In this document: one piece after another, positions 1 to 12,233 of the stretch
Numbering within the stretch: position 1 is the first letter of the stretch
Layout: each line of letters opens with the position of its first letter
Origin: Sacculina carcini
Lineage: Eukaryota; Arthropoda; Thecostraca; Sacculinidae
Length of the DNA stretch: 64,000 bases
Reading direction: 5' to 3'
NCBI GenBank assembly: GCA_916048095.2
Contig: OU696574.1
Coordinates: 1,512,501 to 1,576,500, forward strand
Position numbers and translations under genes: made by a program
Notes under the pieces: model-generated
The model's input: the letters and a program-made list of their open reading frames with translations, nothing else
The model's database searches: none
What the model was told of the DNA's origin: nothing

Positions 1-597
1 ATCCATCTGTGATTGCGTGTCGGCGCGTGCGCGCGCGTGTGTGTGTGTGCCAGTGAATTATGATGTCAGAATCGCGGAACGGTAAGCGTCAGTATTCCAC
101 GCCAACATTCAGTCACGTCCCATATTCTGTCTGTCCCGTTTACAATTCAACCTTCGCACACGCACACACACATACAACTAGAGACAAAGAGAGAGAGAGA
201 GGGAGAATCACACGGATAATTCATCTGAGTTTAATTACTGCCAGCGCATGGACAGGCAAACATGGCTCCAAAGGTCGCAGCCGGAATGGCTCAAGTCCAA
301 ACGTTTCCAGTGATTTCGTACTGGTGTCACTCAAGGAGACGGGGAATATGTAATCTGCATAATTGTGAGGTTGTATCAATATCCTCTGATGAAATACAAT
401 GAGTCGATCTCGATGTTGGCATACTGAAGCTTTATTGAATTATCAGCCGTCAAAACATGAATAAATCAATCGCAAAATGGGTCTCGGACTTCTACATCTG
501 GCGTAGTTTGTCCACTGTATTTTGAAGACAAGCGATTGCATAAACATTTTGATGTTACAATTCTACAATTACAATTGAATGATGAAAACATTTTGGG

Positions 598-840
598 AGA
601 GCTGAAGCCCCCCCAAAATGTTTTCATCAACTCCTCATAACCAAGAGATTCACTAGAATAAGTCAAGAGAAGTATTTTTCTGTAGAATTTGTTGATATAA
701 GCATTATCGAAAAGCATATAGGCACATTATTGTGCGTGTAAATATGTATATATCATTGAAAAATGCCCCAAGTCACGACCTTCACACGCTACCTAGTCAC
801 TCATACATAATTCAGCCCCCTAAAATTGTACTCTGGATCC
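598..840 (+). mobile_element. hAT-like MITE, family 1, copy A (5' end lost)
   Basis: This copy shares with 1832-2089, 10975-11205 and 33110-33315 an opening GCTGAAGCCC run followed by poly-C, a middle block around TTTGTTGATATAAGCA, and a closing block ending in CTCTGGATCC. The left terminal repeat is missing or diverged. It is non-coding and too small to be autonomous. Family membership is seen directly from the sequence; the hAT assignment rests on the 8-bp duplications around copies B and C. Confidence 0.65.
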
Positions 841-1298
841 ACTACTGGTCATTGCAAATACATAAGGCGACGCTGAATTACGAATAACATTCTGAAAAAT
901 GCCACCAATATTATCAACAAGAAACACTCGAATTCGCCAGGCTTAAACAAACATAAATAACCGTCATCCTAGGCGACATACAGATAAGATTTCTATGTCC
1001 ACCATCTAGCTCGTATACAGACATCAATGTGTGTCTCCGTTTGGTCAGTTCCACGTGCCAACAGACCGCATTATAAACGATGAATTTGAACAAAGCATCG
1101 TTTGTACAACAGGTGTGTCTCACACCACAGCACAGACAGACAGAGAGAGAGTGAGTGTGAGAGGCAGCGAGAGAGAGGTAGTGAGAGCGATCACTATGAT
1201 CCACGTGAATGCCCGCCATATCTGACAGACAACCGAATAATAACCAGGTACAGTGGTGAATTTTCCACTCAGCACACACACTGACACACACACACACT

Positions 1299-1335
<37 letters not shown>

Positions 1336-1831
1336 TGACTGTGCCATGAATTATGGAGTGTTTGTCGTCGAGCGACGCAACATAGTTTTCTCTGAGATCC
1401 AATATGTGTGTGTGCGTGTGCGTGTGTGTGTGTGTGATTTTCAGTCGCACCGAAAGTGACACACGCTGCTATGGAAACACAGTGACATAGCGCTATGGTG
1501 GCGTTCCGTTGTGGCCGCACACACACACACACACACACACACTCTCACATACACACGAGCCAGATCTCGGCCGGGAAACAATGGCTCTGGCGATTGCCTC
1601 GAGCATTGACTGCCGGAGCTATGTCACTGGGCGACCTATGTGCTCAGTGGAGCGTGAGGAGGTGAACGATTTATCTCGGCTCAGCGGCGACAAAAAACAA
1701 GCAGTGCAGTTCCTTGTGTCATGGCGGAAGCAGAGAAAGACAGGACCACAATGCAGTAAACTGGGTTTAACGACACACACAGCAAACCAGCAGCTGGAAA
1801 CTAGCAAAATGCAAAAAAACGTTCTTAGCAC

Positions 1832-2089
1832 AAGCGGATCTAGAGGTGGAGTTCGTGGGCTGAAGCCCTCCCCCAAAATGTTTCCATCAACTCCTCATAA
1901 CTAAGAGGTTCACTAAAAGAGGTCAAGGAAAAGTATAATTTGTTTAGAGTTTGTTGATATAAGCATTATCGCAAAGCATATTCGCGCATAAAGCGTTTGC
2001 AAATGTATGTATATATCATGGAAAAGAATTTAAGCCCCCAAAAGTCATTCAGCCCCCCCCCAAAATTGCAATCTGGATTCGCTACTGGT
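1832..2089 (+). mobile_element. hAT-like MITE, family 1, copy B
   Basis: A near-full copy of the same element as 10975-11205. The left end reads roughly CACAAGCGGATCTAGAGG and the right end TCTGGATTCGCTACTG, an imperfect terminal inverted repeat. Flanks GTTCTTAG (left) and GTACTTGG (right) match at 6 of 8 bases, consistent with an aged 8-bp hAT-type target duplication. The adjacent open frames at 1509-1904 and 1619-1876 run into this element and are not genes. Confidence 0.65.
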
Positions 2090-3519
2090 ACTTGGATCAA
2101 ACAGCATATTAAGTATATGCATACGTTGTGAATTTTGCTAGAAATATTTGCACCATTCTAAGCTCCCCCCCTGACTACTGTACAGTGAGAAGAGTGGATA
2201 TATTGACTTCTATTGACTTTCATCTATCTTTGTGTCTCAACAACCTACATTTTTTCCTCTTTGTATCTGTTCCTTTCGTTTTCCGTATTATATTTTAAGT
2301 ACTATATCAAATATATGTTGTTGTTTTTGTTTTCTTAGTAATAAAAACTCTAGTGTGTTTTGATTGGAGATCGAACAGCAACAAAACGCTTCATTTCACC
2401 ATGACAAATATTTGCCAGCATTTGAATAAGTAGGATGGTGTTATGCAAGCATGCACATACATACTTCCAATGCGCTTTGTTTCAACGACTGCCTGTGTGT
2501 ATGTGTGTATGTGTGTATGTGTGTATGTGTGTGTGTGTGTGTGTGTGTAGGAAAGTTGGTGATTTCCTCGCGGCAGTTCTCGTGGTGTAATTAGCTGGAG
2601 GAACGATTTGAGCCACACCGACCTCAGCTAGACACGCTTCATCGATCGTTGAAGGTAGAATCGCTAAAGTTCCCACAAACAACCTCAAAACGAATACGAT
2701 GTCGATCAGTGGTGACAAGCTAGAAAATAATCTATACGGTCATTTATATACGTTGAAAATGACAATGCCATTCTCCTGTGTACAGAATGAATCAATATAG
2801 AAAAATCAGACTTCAAGATCCACAAGAACCGATGATAATTTGAAAGGTTAAGTAATGCATGATAAAATCGTATTATGAATTGCATTTTGTATGGTTTCTT
2901 CATTATATCAGCAGACCACAAGAAAATGTTTTGCGGATGAATTGTTTGATACCCCTGGCGTAGATGATACCAATATTTCTCCCAGATAATTTGTAGCGGT
3001 GCCAATTTCTCCAGTTGGCGCATAATGGAATGGGAAATATTTAGCGAAATTCATCCACATCCTGTACTGTTCTCTCCTCATTTTGATTCTGAAGTGGGTA
3101 TAAGACGACCAACGTAGAAATACCGGTGCGAAGTGGACGACTCAATCATAAACGCCAACTTATAGTAACACATACATACACACACATACGAATCATTTTG
3201 TCTATGTCAAGCTAGGTGCGTGTGCTGGCCTTGCCCAGACTCCACATCACCTACATACAGCCGGACACACAGACAGACAGACACACACACATATAGTGTG
3301 CGTGTCGGCACGTTGTCTCAGTGAAGGCTGCTTCCTGAGAAGTGCTATTAGCCGACACCATAAACGCCCGCAGTGCTGGCGGAGTGGCACTCTTTCTGCG
3401 GTAGCTCACAGAAAATAGCTGTCACAAGGTGTCGAGCTGGTCTGACCGTAATCCGATTACAAGATATTGAGACCGGTATAGGCTGTGTTTTAGGAAGCCA
3501 CAGACACGGCAGAACAGAG

Positions 3520-3850
3520 CAGTGGTTCCCAAACTTGTTCGCTCCGCGACCCCCAGGACAGATCCGGAGGGCTCCATGACCCCCCAGTAAAAATGAGAGA
3601 AGTTAGAAAAACACCTCTATACTGAATTATTATCACATTCCATACATTAATGTCATCGTTATTGAATGTATTCGAAAATACAAAGAAAAAGCATAATAAT
3701 GTAATGATAATTTTGACGGATGCAACTATTTTCAGGCGGCTCTCACGAGCCTCTGGAGCAAATCACGCCTGCGGCAACAGTCAAGCCGACAGACCAAAGC
3801 AGTCACATTTCTTCTCTGATTTCAGTTTGTTAATCTTTTTTCGCTGATTC
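3520..3850 (+). mobile_element. hAT-type nonautonomous element, right end uncertain
   Basis: It begins CAGTGGTTCCCAAACTTG at 3520, the typical terminal sequence of many animal hAT MITEs, followed by a CGACCCCC-rich stretch also typical of that group. I could not find a clean right terminus or target-site duplication, so the right boundary is a guess. Confidence 0.5.
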
Positions 3851-4588
3851 CCCACTACTTAATGAGCCATCTCTTAATTGTCCACAACAGCGCTGATAAA
3901 TTCAATAAACTCACTTGCTAAATCAAAGTAAATGTTAAAAAGTTATTAGAAGCAAAAATAAACGAATTTGAATTGTTAAAAATACACACATAGTTGTCCT
4001 GTTCAGTCCGACCTTTAGCTTCCCACTTGGCAACTCTTCCATTCCCCACCAGTATGGAAATTCACTAGACCGGAGGTTGTACCAGGTTGAACGGTGACGC
4101 TGGAAACTATTCCAGGTAAGCCAGGCTGGTTCTCATACATTTGTGCATGATTAATCAACCAGCTTGCAATGCATCAGCAATAAATGACAAGTGTTTTGGT
4201 GCGATGAAAAACAAGAATTTATCGATGAAATGTGCAATTTGATAATAATTTCATTCTTCATCAGGCTGCTATTTTTCTTTCGTTTTCTGAAAAATAACAC
4301 CATTTAAAATAAGCACAAATCTTTGCGCTGATAATAATTACACATAATTATAAGCACACATGTAAACATCTAATTTCCAAGTATAAAATTTTTTGATCAA
4401 ATTAATTTTCCTTTGACAGTCAAATTCAGATGCATAATCGCAAACAAATCCATTAAGCATGAATGTCTGATTCATAATATCGCCATTACAAATTTCCCAT
4501 TATGCTATAACTGCCCACATGACGTCCAGATTATGGATCCACCTCTCCCAGACAACATATCCTCATCTATTCCAAGTTTTTATGCGCG

Positions 4589-4606
4589 CGTGTGTGTACT
4601 TGTGTG

Positions 4607-4688
<82 letters not shown>

Positions 4689-4721
4689 TGTGTGTGTGTG
4701 TACATGTGTGTGTGTGTGTGC
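4589..4721 (+). repeat. (TG)n microsatellite, about 130 bp
   Basis: An almost pure TG tract with a few TATG and TACA interruptions. It creates long spurious Cys-Val and Thr-His reading frames on both strands. A (CA)n tract follows at 4878-4934, so the roughly 150 bp between could pair at its ends as RNA. No supported exon was found there. Confidence 0.95.
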
Positions 4722-4877
4722 ACTTGTATGATTCGATAATCAGAATCAACACATAAATATTGGCACAAGACGATGATTGAGCGCATTTGGTCGTCGAATT
4801 TTCAAGTTGATGAACAAAGTGCGGTGACGACAGAAGATGAACATGAGGCTCATCCTCATGATGGATAGATGAAATCC

Positions 4878-4934
<57 letters not shown>
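4878..4934 (+). repeat. (CA)n microsatellite
   Basis: A nearly pure CA tract of about 57 bp. It lies just beyond the stop codon of the tentative minus-strand terminal exon at 4968-5117. Confidence 0.95.
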
Positions 4935-4936
<2 letters not shown>

Positions 4937-4967
4937 AGAGCTTCACCAGAGCCCGGCGGCGTTTGTG

Positions 4968-5361
4968 TTAATTAGCTGTCATATTCGCAGCCATCAAGCC
5001 AAGGCAAGTTGGCGTTCTGCCAAGTTCTTCGATATTGGATTCGACTTCATGCATTCCAGACCAGGATCCATCGAGAACTCTGAAGACATTAGTGTCGACA
5101 GCTTGTTTATCATGACTGACACACACATACACACACACACATACACACACACGTTGGCAAGGCCACACACACGCACACACAGAGAGAGGTATTGCCCTCA
5201 ACGGGGAGTCTGTAGTTGACATGCGAGAGCAGCATACATTAAGTTGACTCACCATGTATGCATATTGTTGATTGTATAATGATAGACAGGAGACGTATAC
5301 ACGGAGAGAGAAATGATGGAGGAAACACTCCAGTATAGCTGGTTTCCTTGTTGTTTTCAGA
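4968..5361 (-). CDS. Tentative last two exons of an unrecognised gene
   Basis: On the minus strand a GTGAGT donor lies at about 5262 and a (TG)n tract ending in TCAG lies at about 5118, giving an intron of about 145 bp. Upstream an open frame runs from a weak acceptor near 5318. Downstream the reading frame continues from 5117 to a TAA at 4968 and includes VLDGSWSGMHEVESNIEELG. A further (TG)n tract (5383-5472 on this strand) lies before the upstream exon, matching the intron pattern of the certain genes here. I do not recognise the protein, other frames are also open, and codon use is less GC-rich than in the confident genes. It could be chance. Confidence 0.25.
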
Positions 5362-5382
5362 TGCACAACATAACTCGTTCAA

Positions 5383-5405
5383 CCACACACACGCAAGCAC
5401 ACACA

Positions 5406-5472
<67 letters not shown>
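5383..5472 (+). repeat. (CA)n microsatellite, about 90 bp
   Basis: A CA tract with two early CAAG interruptions, read as TG repeats on the minus strand just upstream of the tentative exon at 5262-5317. Confidence 0.95.
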
Positions 5473-5475
<3 letters not shown>

Positions 5476-5854
5476 GGGGTTGTCGATCGAAAGTGAAACA
5501 GCGCGCACAGATGAAACAAATGATAAGTATAGAAGGAGAAATATATTATGCAAATGTCGACAGAGACACACAGAAATCCCACAAAATCAGCGCGTAAATC
5601 AAATAGGAATAATGATAGATTAAGACAGAGATAGCGTGCAGTGTTATCAATTGTGACATTTAAAGCAAGATTTAACAAAACAACATGAAATTAAAACTGG
5701 TTTATTGGTAAACTTGAAGGCCTGTAGAAATGACTGTGATTGAAACTTGTGTTGCAATGACAATATGTACCAATCACAACCCCACTCTGGTCATTATATG
5801 CATCCAGCCTAGATATTTTTTTTTAATATAATTATGAACTTCCTAGTCACGAGC

Positions 5855-6010
5855 GAGGGTGTAGATTAGCGTCGAGGCTCGGGGGGATGACAGCCATCAT
5901 GCATTAGTGTTCAAAGTTGACTCAGTTGGTCAATTACATGAGACCCTTAACATTTTTCGGCCTATTCAATCACAACACACAATGACACACCCACAACAAC
6001 CCCAATTGAA
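5855..6010 (+). repeat. Interspersed repeat family X, copy 1
   Basis: It shares about 130 bp with the reverse complement of 62140-62275, including GTGTAGATT, GTCGAGGCTCGGGGGGATG, CATCATGCATTAGTGTTCAA and TCAGTTGGTCAATTACATGAG. A more diverged copy lies reversed at 18300-18420. Three copies in 64 kb imply a moderately abundant mobile or formerly mobile sequence. No terminal repeats or coding capacity were seen, so the class is unknown. Confidence 0.6.
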
Positions 6011-6290
6011 ACAATACTGTGTAAAGTATAATCTTTCATATATATATACATACATATATATGATGAAAAAAGTATACTTCATCGGGCACAGTTATTTCTG
6101 TATTTGTACGACGTTTCGCCTCAACAAGGCTTTATCAAGTACTGTTTTATATAATACATCACAGATTTAATATCATACATAATACATTTACATTCATACA
6201 TCATCATACATCATTATCATACATCATACAAAATACATTTCTTTTCATCATATAACATTACCGGGTGCGTGAGTGCAACTTCTTTACGCG

Positions 6291-6292
<2 letters not shown>

Positions 6293-6354
<62 letters not shown>
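6293..6354 (+). repeat. (AT)n microsatellite
   Basis: A pure AT dinucleotide tract of about 62 bp; self-complementary on either strand. Confidence 0.97.
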
Positions 6355-6358
<4 letters not shown>

Positions 6359-6781
6359 TTAATCGTGTATTGTTATTTTTTGCTATAATATCGGGGGGTA
6401 TAATTGCTATTTCACTATTGTAACGGGCCATATCTGAAAATACGAACAAAATTCAATTAGGTATGAAATCCATACTCTCACTATCAATGAATTGATGGCG
6501 AAGTGGTGTTGTTCGCAAATTGTTCAAATTGAAAATGACAATAATGCAATCATACAGCAAAAGTTCATTAGAGCAACCCATTATACATTGAGCGCTGTCA
6601 ATCGGCGAGGATTCAATCAATCTAAATTAAATATTCTCATGAAGCACGAGACATGCTATACGGCCCGACATCACAGCGCTGAACACGCTCATTTGTATGC
6701 AACAGGCATCTCGAGATGATTGATTGATCACGTGTTGCGCACGTGCACATGCAACAACACGCGCATTTCCGCCTATTATCA

Positions 6782-6806
6782 GCACACACACACATACACA
6801 CACACA

Positions 6807-6862
<56 letters not shown>
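6782..6862 (+). repeat. (CA)n microsatellite
   Basis: A CA tract of about 80 bp with two TACA interruptions near its left end. Confidence 0.95.
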
Positions 6863-6864
<2 letters not shown>

Positions 6865-7429
6865 CAGGCATGCAGACGTAGGCAAAAAAACAAATGCCAA
6901 CACGAGCCGAGAATGAGACCAACAGTTCCGGACATGCTGGAGTGTACAACCACTGTGTATGGGTTTGTGTGTGCGTGCAGAGCCGTAGCAACCGCCCCCC
7001 GTACCCTCCGGCCGGGGGGCCCCGAATGTTGAGGGGCCCCGTTGCTTCACTTATGATATCAAAATTGATCATATATATTATGTATAGCCTTTACCTTTTT
7101 GCTCAGATGTTTTCACCTGAGCTTGTATTATGTGATTATGTATAATAAATACATTCATTATTTGGTGATATATTTTAATGGGGGCCCCAAGTGTTGCCTT
7201 CGGGGGGGGGGGGGGCATAAGTCCTCGCAGCGGCTCTGCCTCCATCCCTCAGCAAGCTGTAGTTGCGTATTTGCTCAATAGATGTGATTTTTATGTTGCA
7301 CTCGAGTTACTCTGGGTTTTCGTGGTCCAATTTGTTAGTGTTATTAATGTTTAGTATGTCATACTCGTATGAAACAACTTATGAAACAAATGTTACATAT
7401 TTGTAACATGGCTTCTACAGGGTGTAGAG

Positions 7430-7829
7430 CAGGGGTTCTCAAACTTCTGATGATTCCATACCCACAATGGATTGTCGAATATGGTCCCATACCCCCTTTA
7501 CTTGACTTTTAAAATAATAATCACCAATTTTATTATTTTCCAGTATGTTTTCTAAATCCACGAGTGTTTTAATTGCTTGAATATATTGTACTTTAGATAC
7601 GTATTACTAGAAAAAATTTACCATTAATAATTTCATTATTTATAAGCCATTAATAATGTATGTCCGTACCCAGAAATCGAGTCCCATACATACACACACA
7701 CATACACACACACACACACACATACACACACACATAGGCCATTACGCACAGACACGCAAATACGTCGTCGTAAGTCTTTTGGTTCCCATACCCCCAAGGG
7801 GTATGAATACCCCGGGTTAAGAACCCCTG
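7430..7829 (+). mobile_element. Complete nonautonomous hAT element with target-site duplication
   Basis: The left end is CAGGGGTTCTCAAACTT and the right end is its near inverse, GGTTAAGAACCCCTG. The flanks GTGTAGAG (7422-7429) and ATGTAGAG (7830-7837) match at 7 of 8 bases, the duplication length made by hAT transposases. The 400-bp body carries no transposase frame and has an internal CA tract at about 7690-7735, so it must have been moved in trans. Confidence 0.8.
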
Positions 7830-7968
7830 ATGTAGAGGGTTAAATCGCCAATCTTGAGCTCAATTCTCTGATTTAGTAGATTTATTCGCTCTGTACAATG
7901 AAAATGGAACAGCATATTTTCTTTAGCTGCAGCCCGCGTGCTATTTCTACTGCATGGCTAGATAGCTA

Positions 7969-8449
7969 TTTCTAGCTCATATTTCTAGCTCATATTTCTA
8001 GCTCATATTTCTAGCTCATATTTCTAGCTCATATTTCTAGCTCATATTTCTAGCTCATATTTCTAGCTCATATTTCTAGCTCATATTTCTAGCTCATATT
8101 TCTAGCTCATATTTCTAGCTCATATTTCTAGCTCATATTTCTAGCTCATATTTCTAGCTCATATTTCTAGCTCATATTTCTAGCTCATATTTCTAGCTCA
8201 TATTTCTAGCTCATATTTCTAGCTCATATTTCTAGCTCATATTTCTAGCTCATATTTCTAGCTCATATTTCTAGCTCATATTTCTAGCTCATATTTCTAG
8301 CTCATATTTCTAGCTCATATTTCTAGCTCATATTTCTAGCTCATATTTCTAGCTCATATTTCTAGCTCATATTTCTAGCTCATATTTCTAGCTCATATTT
8401 CTAGCTCATATTTCTAGCTCATACTTCTAGCTCATATTGCTAGCTCATG
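7969..8449 (+). repeat. 13-bp tandem satellite, about 37 copies
   Basis: The unit is ATTTCTAGCTCAT, repeated almost without change over 480 bp; only the last two or three units vary (ACTTCTAG, ATTGCTAG). Such homogeneity means recent expansion. The 13-bp period shifts frame each unit, so no ORF crosses the array. It lies 139 bp downstream of the hAT element. Confidence 0.97.
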
Positions 8450-8849
8450 ACCCATCTTTTCCTCTGACTTTGACACCACTGGCTTGAATAATCACAGGGC
8501 TAGAGTTATGTAAAACAAGACTACATCTGGGACGCTGACAAGCTCCGGTTGTCAGGAGAAAATTCGCGTGACCTTGCGTGACCTTGCTCGGGTCACCGTC
8601 GACCGAGCATTCGACATTGCATGCACCGACACACAGACATACAAACGAACAGCGTGTCGGCAGTTTGTGATAATTGAACGAAATTACAAAAATTATCTGC
8701 GTATTCGCGTGTCTGTGCGTAATGGCTTGTGTGTATATATATGTGTGTGTGTATGTGTGTGTATGTGTGTGTGTGTGTATGTATGTGTGTAAATATGGAC
8801 GAAAATATTCTGGCTGGTTCGTAAAGTAACATCAAACGCTGCTTCCGGA

Positions 8850-8854
8850 TGTGT

Positions 8855-8919
<65 letters not shown>

Positions 8920-8928
8920 TGTGTGTGA
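8850..8928 (+). repeat. (TG)n microsatellite
   Basis: A TG tract of about 80 bp; a shorter interrupted TG/TATG tract lies at 8733-8786. Confidence 0.95.
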
Positions 8929-9712
8929 AAGCATGTGTTTGTATGTATGTAAGTATGTGTAGTATTATTATTTAAATCTATCAACAAAGTGAAATGGAAA
9001 TGGCGTGAACGCTATAAAAGCCGAGGAAACCACTTGATCCTCTCAATAAATCCTCATATGTGAAGCATATTTAACAATGTTAGATAGAAACACACACGGC
9101 AAATACACACTTTGCTTTAGCATTTACACGCATTTTCACGTAATACACTGTAATATGTGTGTGATCCCACACACATACACACACACACTCACACACATAC
9201 ACACATACATACACACACACATACACACACACATACACACACAAACTCACACACATACACACATACATAAACACACACACACAGACTCACACACAGACAC
9301 ATTTCCGTGAGAAACGACAAGAGAAATTTTCGCATTGTATGTGTGTTTGTGTGTTTGTGTGCGAACTGCAGTAGTTTCAGAATAGCAAAGAAAGCTTCAA
9401 GGATGCACAAGCGATGAGGTGTACAATGCACACCTCATGTACACTGTACATTGTACATGTACATTGAGATGCAAGCACTTAACGACTGATTTCAACCAAT
9501 ATTTGCGCCAAGTTCAGCCCCATATGATACGCATAATAGCAGATAGCATGTTATCCAAAACACAATGCGTTTTCGTTCATTTTTCCTTTGTTGTTCTCAA
9601 AATATTGCGCATACATGTACCACCGAAATATATGCCAACTATTGTAACATATATGGAAAATATATGCAATATACTGTACCGCCAGCATATTGCACATACT
9701 GCATATTGCACA

Positions 9713-9990
9713 ACCCGGCGGAGGAGAATTTATTGGGTGAATTCCATAATCCAACAGTCCCTGTCCACCCAGCAGTAAATGGTACCAGATATCAGTCATG
9801 TGTTGTGTCATGCATTATGGGGAGGTGGTCCTCTCTAATACGTCTTACGTCCTTGTGGCGCCATAGCGTGGAGAGGGTCGGTTCTGCGGTGGCAGCGAGC
9901 TGCACGGGACACACCTGTGTGTTCATAAGCTTCGGCTTCTTCCCGTGTAGCAGCTGTCACTTGAGGCCTTTACCTTTTAGCCTTTAAGTG
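9713..9990 (+). mobile_element. SINE copy lacking most of its tRNA head
   Basis: From CCCGGCGGAGGAGAA onward it matches the full copy at 22947-23280 base for base over most of its length, including the blocks CCACCCAGCAGTAAATG, CCAGATATCAGTCATGTG and AGCTGCACGGGACACACC. Only the 3' end of the tRNA-derived head remains, as expected of a 5'-truncated retroposed copy. It is non-coding. Confidence 0.8.
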
Positions 9991-10135
9991 TCGACACACA
10001 GACACACACACCAATATATTCACCAGTGTGCCGTTCTGGACACACACACACACACAGTCACACATGTGCGTTGAGCTTTATTATTATATATAGATATGAA
10101 AAGGTTACGGACCACTCTGTGGCTTCAATCTGAAA

Positions 10136-10465
10136 CAGGGGTCGGATAACTACAGTCCGAGGTCCGGATCCGGCCCGCGACGTCGATTTATCCGGTTTAT
10201 CCGGTCCGCCGACTTAAGTTTGCTTGATAAATGTATGGACGAAGCTTGTTTGATAACTTTCAAGTAAATAAACATGTTAGTTATTTTTTTCCCGTTGCAC
10301 GAAACTCAGCCGATATTAACATGTAATATTCAGGTTTAGTTTTTTGGTCTTATCTCCCGGAGCTTTCGTTCTGGCTTGCAATTATTGAAAATAATGATTA
10401 TACGGCCCGCACTTGTGTTTCATTCAGTTATCCGGTCCTCGGCAAAAAAAGTTGGCAGACACCTG
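10136..10465 (+). mobile_element. hAT MITE of the CAGGGGTCGG type
   Basis: It begins CAGGGGTCGGATAACTACAG, with a GGTCCGGATCCGGCCCGC motif a little further in, and ends GTTGGCAGACACCTG. These ends resemble the widespread CAGGGGTCGGCAAAC hAT terminal type. The flanks ATCTGAAA and GTCTAAAG match at only 5 of 8 bases, so the copy is old or the boundaries are off by a base. No ORF inside. Confidence 0.65.
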
Positions 10466-10974
10466 GTCTAAAGCGTTTCGCTCACACAATAAAAAAATTC
10501 AGGCGATATAGATAGCCCCCTATTCTGCTCGTGGTCTAGAAATAAAACTTGTAAGCCAATTATTGGCATTCAGTGCCAATATACTTGTCTATACAGAACA
10601 TGAAAGCAGAAAATGACAACTTTCCGTTGCTGGGGTGCCAAGTTTGAAAGGTTTTGACGCTATGTGGAAAATGACGAGTTGATCCATTAGAAAGTGGGGA
10701 ACATGAGAGAAGAAAGGTTCCTAGCCATTGAAGTTGTCGATGCTGTTGTAATGACGGTTGCAAATCGGCAACCATGATCAAGTGTAGCGTTGCATTGAGC
10801 GGTGGTCCAGTGAAACAAAGGTGAGCTGTTTGTTGTCCAATGCTATTTTGCGACTATTCAATGTCGTTATATGCATTTATTTTCACTATTGCTATGCATG
10901 TATTTTAGCAGCACCGTGCATAAGTGTGATTGTGCTTTGTCATTGTTTGGTGCTGTATTTGATTTGCGTCCAAC

Positions 10975-11205
10975 CACTGGCGGATGCAGAGGGGAGGCTC
11001 AAGGGGCTGAAGCCCTCTCCCCTTAATGCTTCCATCAAATCCTCTTAACCAAGAGGTTCAATAAAAGAGGTGAAGAAAATGTACTTCTTCTGTAGAATTT
11101 GTTGATATAAGCAGTATTGCAAAGACGTTGCATAATGATGCATGTACATGACTGATCTCCCCAAAATTCAGCCCCTCCCAAAATTGCACTCTGGGAACGT
11201 CACTG
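10975..11205 (+). mobile_element. hAT-like MITE, family 1, copy C (best preserved)
   Basis: Left end CACTGGCGGATGCAGAGG; right end CTCTGGGAACGTCACTG. The flanks CGTCCAAC (10967-10974) and CGTTCAAC (11206-11213) match at 7 of 8 bases, a hAT-type 8-bp duplication. At 231 bp with no ORF it is the best reference copy of the four in the window. Confidence 0.78.
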
Positions 11206-12233
11206 CGTTCAACGCTATGATTTCGTCAATATTGTCATTTTCTATATCTTTTCCAACCTTAACAACCTTTCAAGTGCCATTTGACGCGATTCAAATTAAC
11301 TTTTAAATTGCACTTTCCCTCAGAGGTGCACCATACTAGCACAGTGGGCTGGCTATAACTAGACGCGTAGTTTCTGTGAGTGTTTTTACCTCGCGTTCTA
11401 CTGTGTTTACATCGACACCAATTTATTCATATATTCATCAAGTGATGCTCATGCAAAGTGTATTGACCAATTTGTTATTGATGAGCTACTCGACGTGCCA
11501 GCAGGGTCAGTCACCGAGGGAGGTTGACAAAGGGTTGAGGATCGAGGATTCTGGGTCTACCGCTATCCCACCATGTATATCAGTTAAAAAAGCAGGAAGT
11601 ATATATGACTGTCAGTGTAATAGAGATGAGAGGGGCGCCGAAGTTTACCCACAAGCCTGATTCATCCTCTCTCTCAACGTCTATTTGTCGTGGTTTTATT
11701 AGTATCACTTCACTGCAAGCTCGTGCCATTGTCATGCAATACCGCCACTTTTTGCCCATTTGTTGATTTGTGGTGTGACATATGAACTATGAACTTATGA
11801 GTATCGCATGATGCAATACGATGGTAGGCTGATTGAAAGCAGACGAAACTGTTAGCGTCACTGTTAGGGCAATAGAGTTTACTTGCCATTTTCAGTGATG
11901 GTGTCCTGGATTCAGACAGTTCAATATGCCAACACTTAATTATTATTATTGGTGTAGGCATAGATACTCGGATATGTTGATGTCACAGACTCTTCATCAT
12001 TCAGTTGAATTCATCAGCGCCAGTACCTGACAGGCACTCGCTGGGCGGTCGCTTCCACTTTTATCACATTTCTTTGTAGAGAGTTATGCAGGCTAGAGTA
12101 CGTTTATTAGCAACAAATAATATAATCAAATATGCGCACCGTCAAATTTTGAATCAAATATTAAGCAAATACCGTTTTATCATCGCGCCGCGTAATTGAA
12201 AGTTACATCGAGAAATTACACAGAGTTGAACGC

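Larger units (their letters stand above)
1..4940. other. Repeat-rich intergenic stretch, no gene recognised
   Basis: Open frames here are short and driven by (CA)n/(TG)n tracts or lie inside MITE copies. I find no protein-family similarity on either strand. Contents are two copies of the 230-260-bp hAT-like MITE family listed separately, a hAT-type terminus at 3520, CA/TG tracts near 1276-1336, 1405-1437, 1519-1544 and 2496-2548, and AT-rich unique-looking sequence between them. Confidence 0.6.
5640..7420. other. Intergenic, repeats only
   Basis: No gene recognised. It contains an interspersed repeat copy (5855-6010), an (AT)n tract (6293-6354), a (CA)n tract (6782-6862), and a GC-rich small element at about 6980-7240. 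That element has short inverted ends, CAGAGCCG at the left and CGGCTCTG at the right, and poly-C/poly-G runs, but no convincing target-site duplication. Confidence 0.6.
8450..11260. other. Intergenic, repeats only
   Basis: No gene recognised. It holds TG tracts (8733-8786, 8850-8928), CA-rich sequence (9168-9300), the body of a SINE (9713-9990), a hAT element (10136-10465) and a family 1 MITE (10975-11205). A long frame at 9565-9987 is open only because it reads through the SINE. Confidence 0.6.

Noticed and set aside
914-1538. Overlapping ORFs on both strands with Cys-Val and Thr-His runs
   Set aside because: These are translations of (CA)n/(TG)n microsatellites. The same applies to similar frames near 4.4-5.6, 6.6-7.1, 8.6-9.4, 53.6, 55.7, 58.9-59.3, 60.7 and 62.4-62.9 kb.
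2482-2718. Minus-strand frame resembling a short secreted protein
   Set aside because: No ATG at its start, no recognised family, and it ends in a microsatellite.
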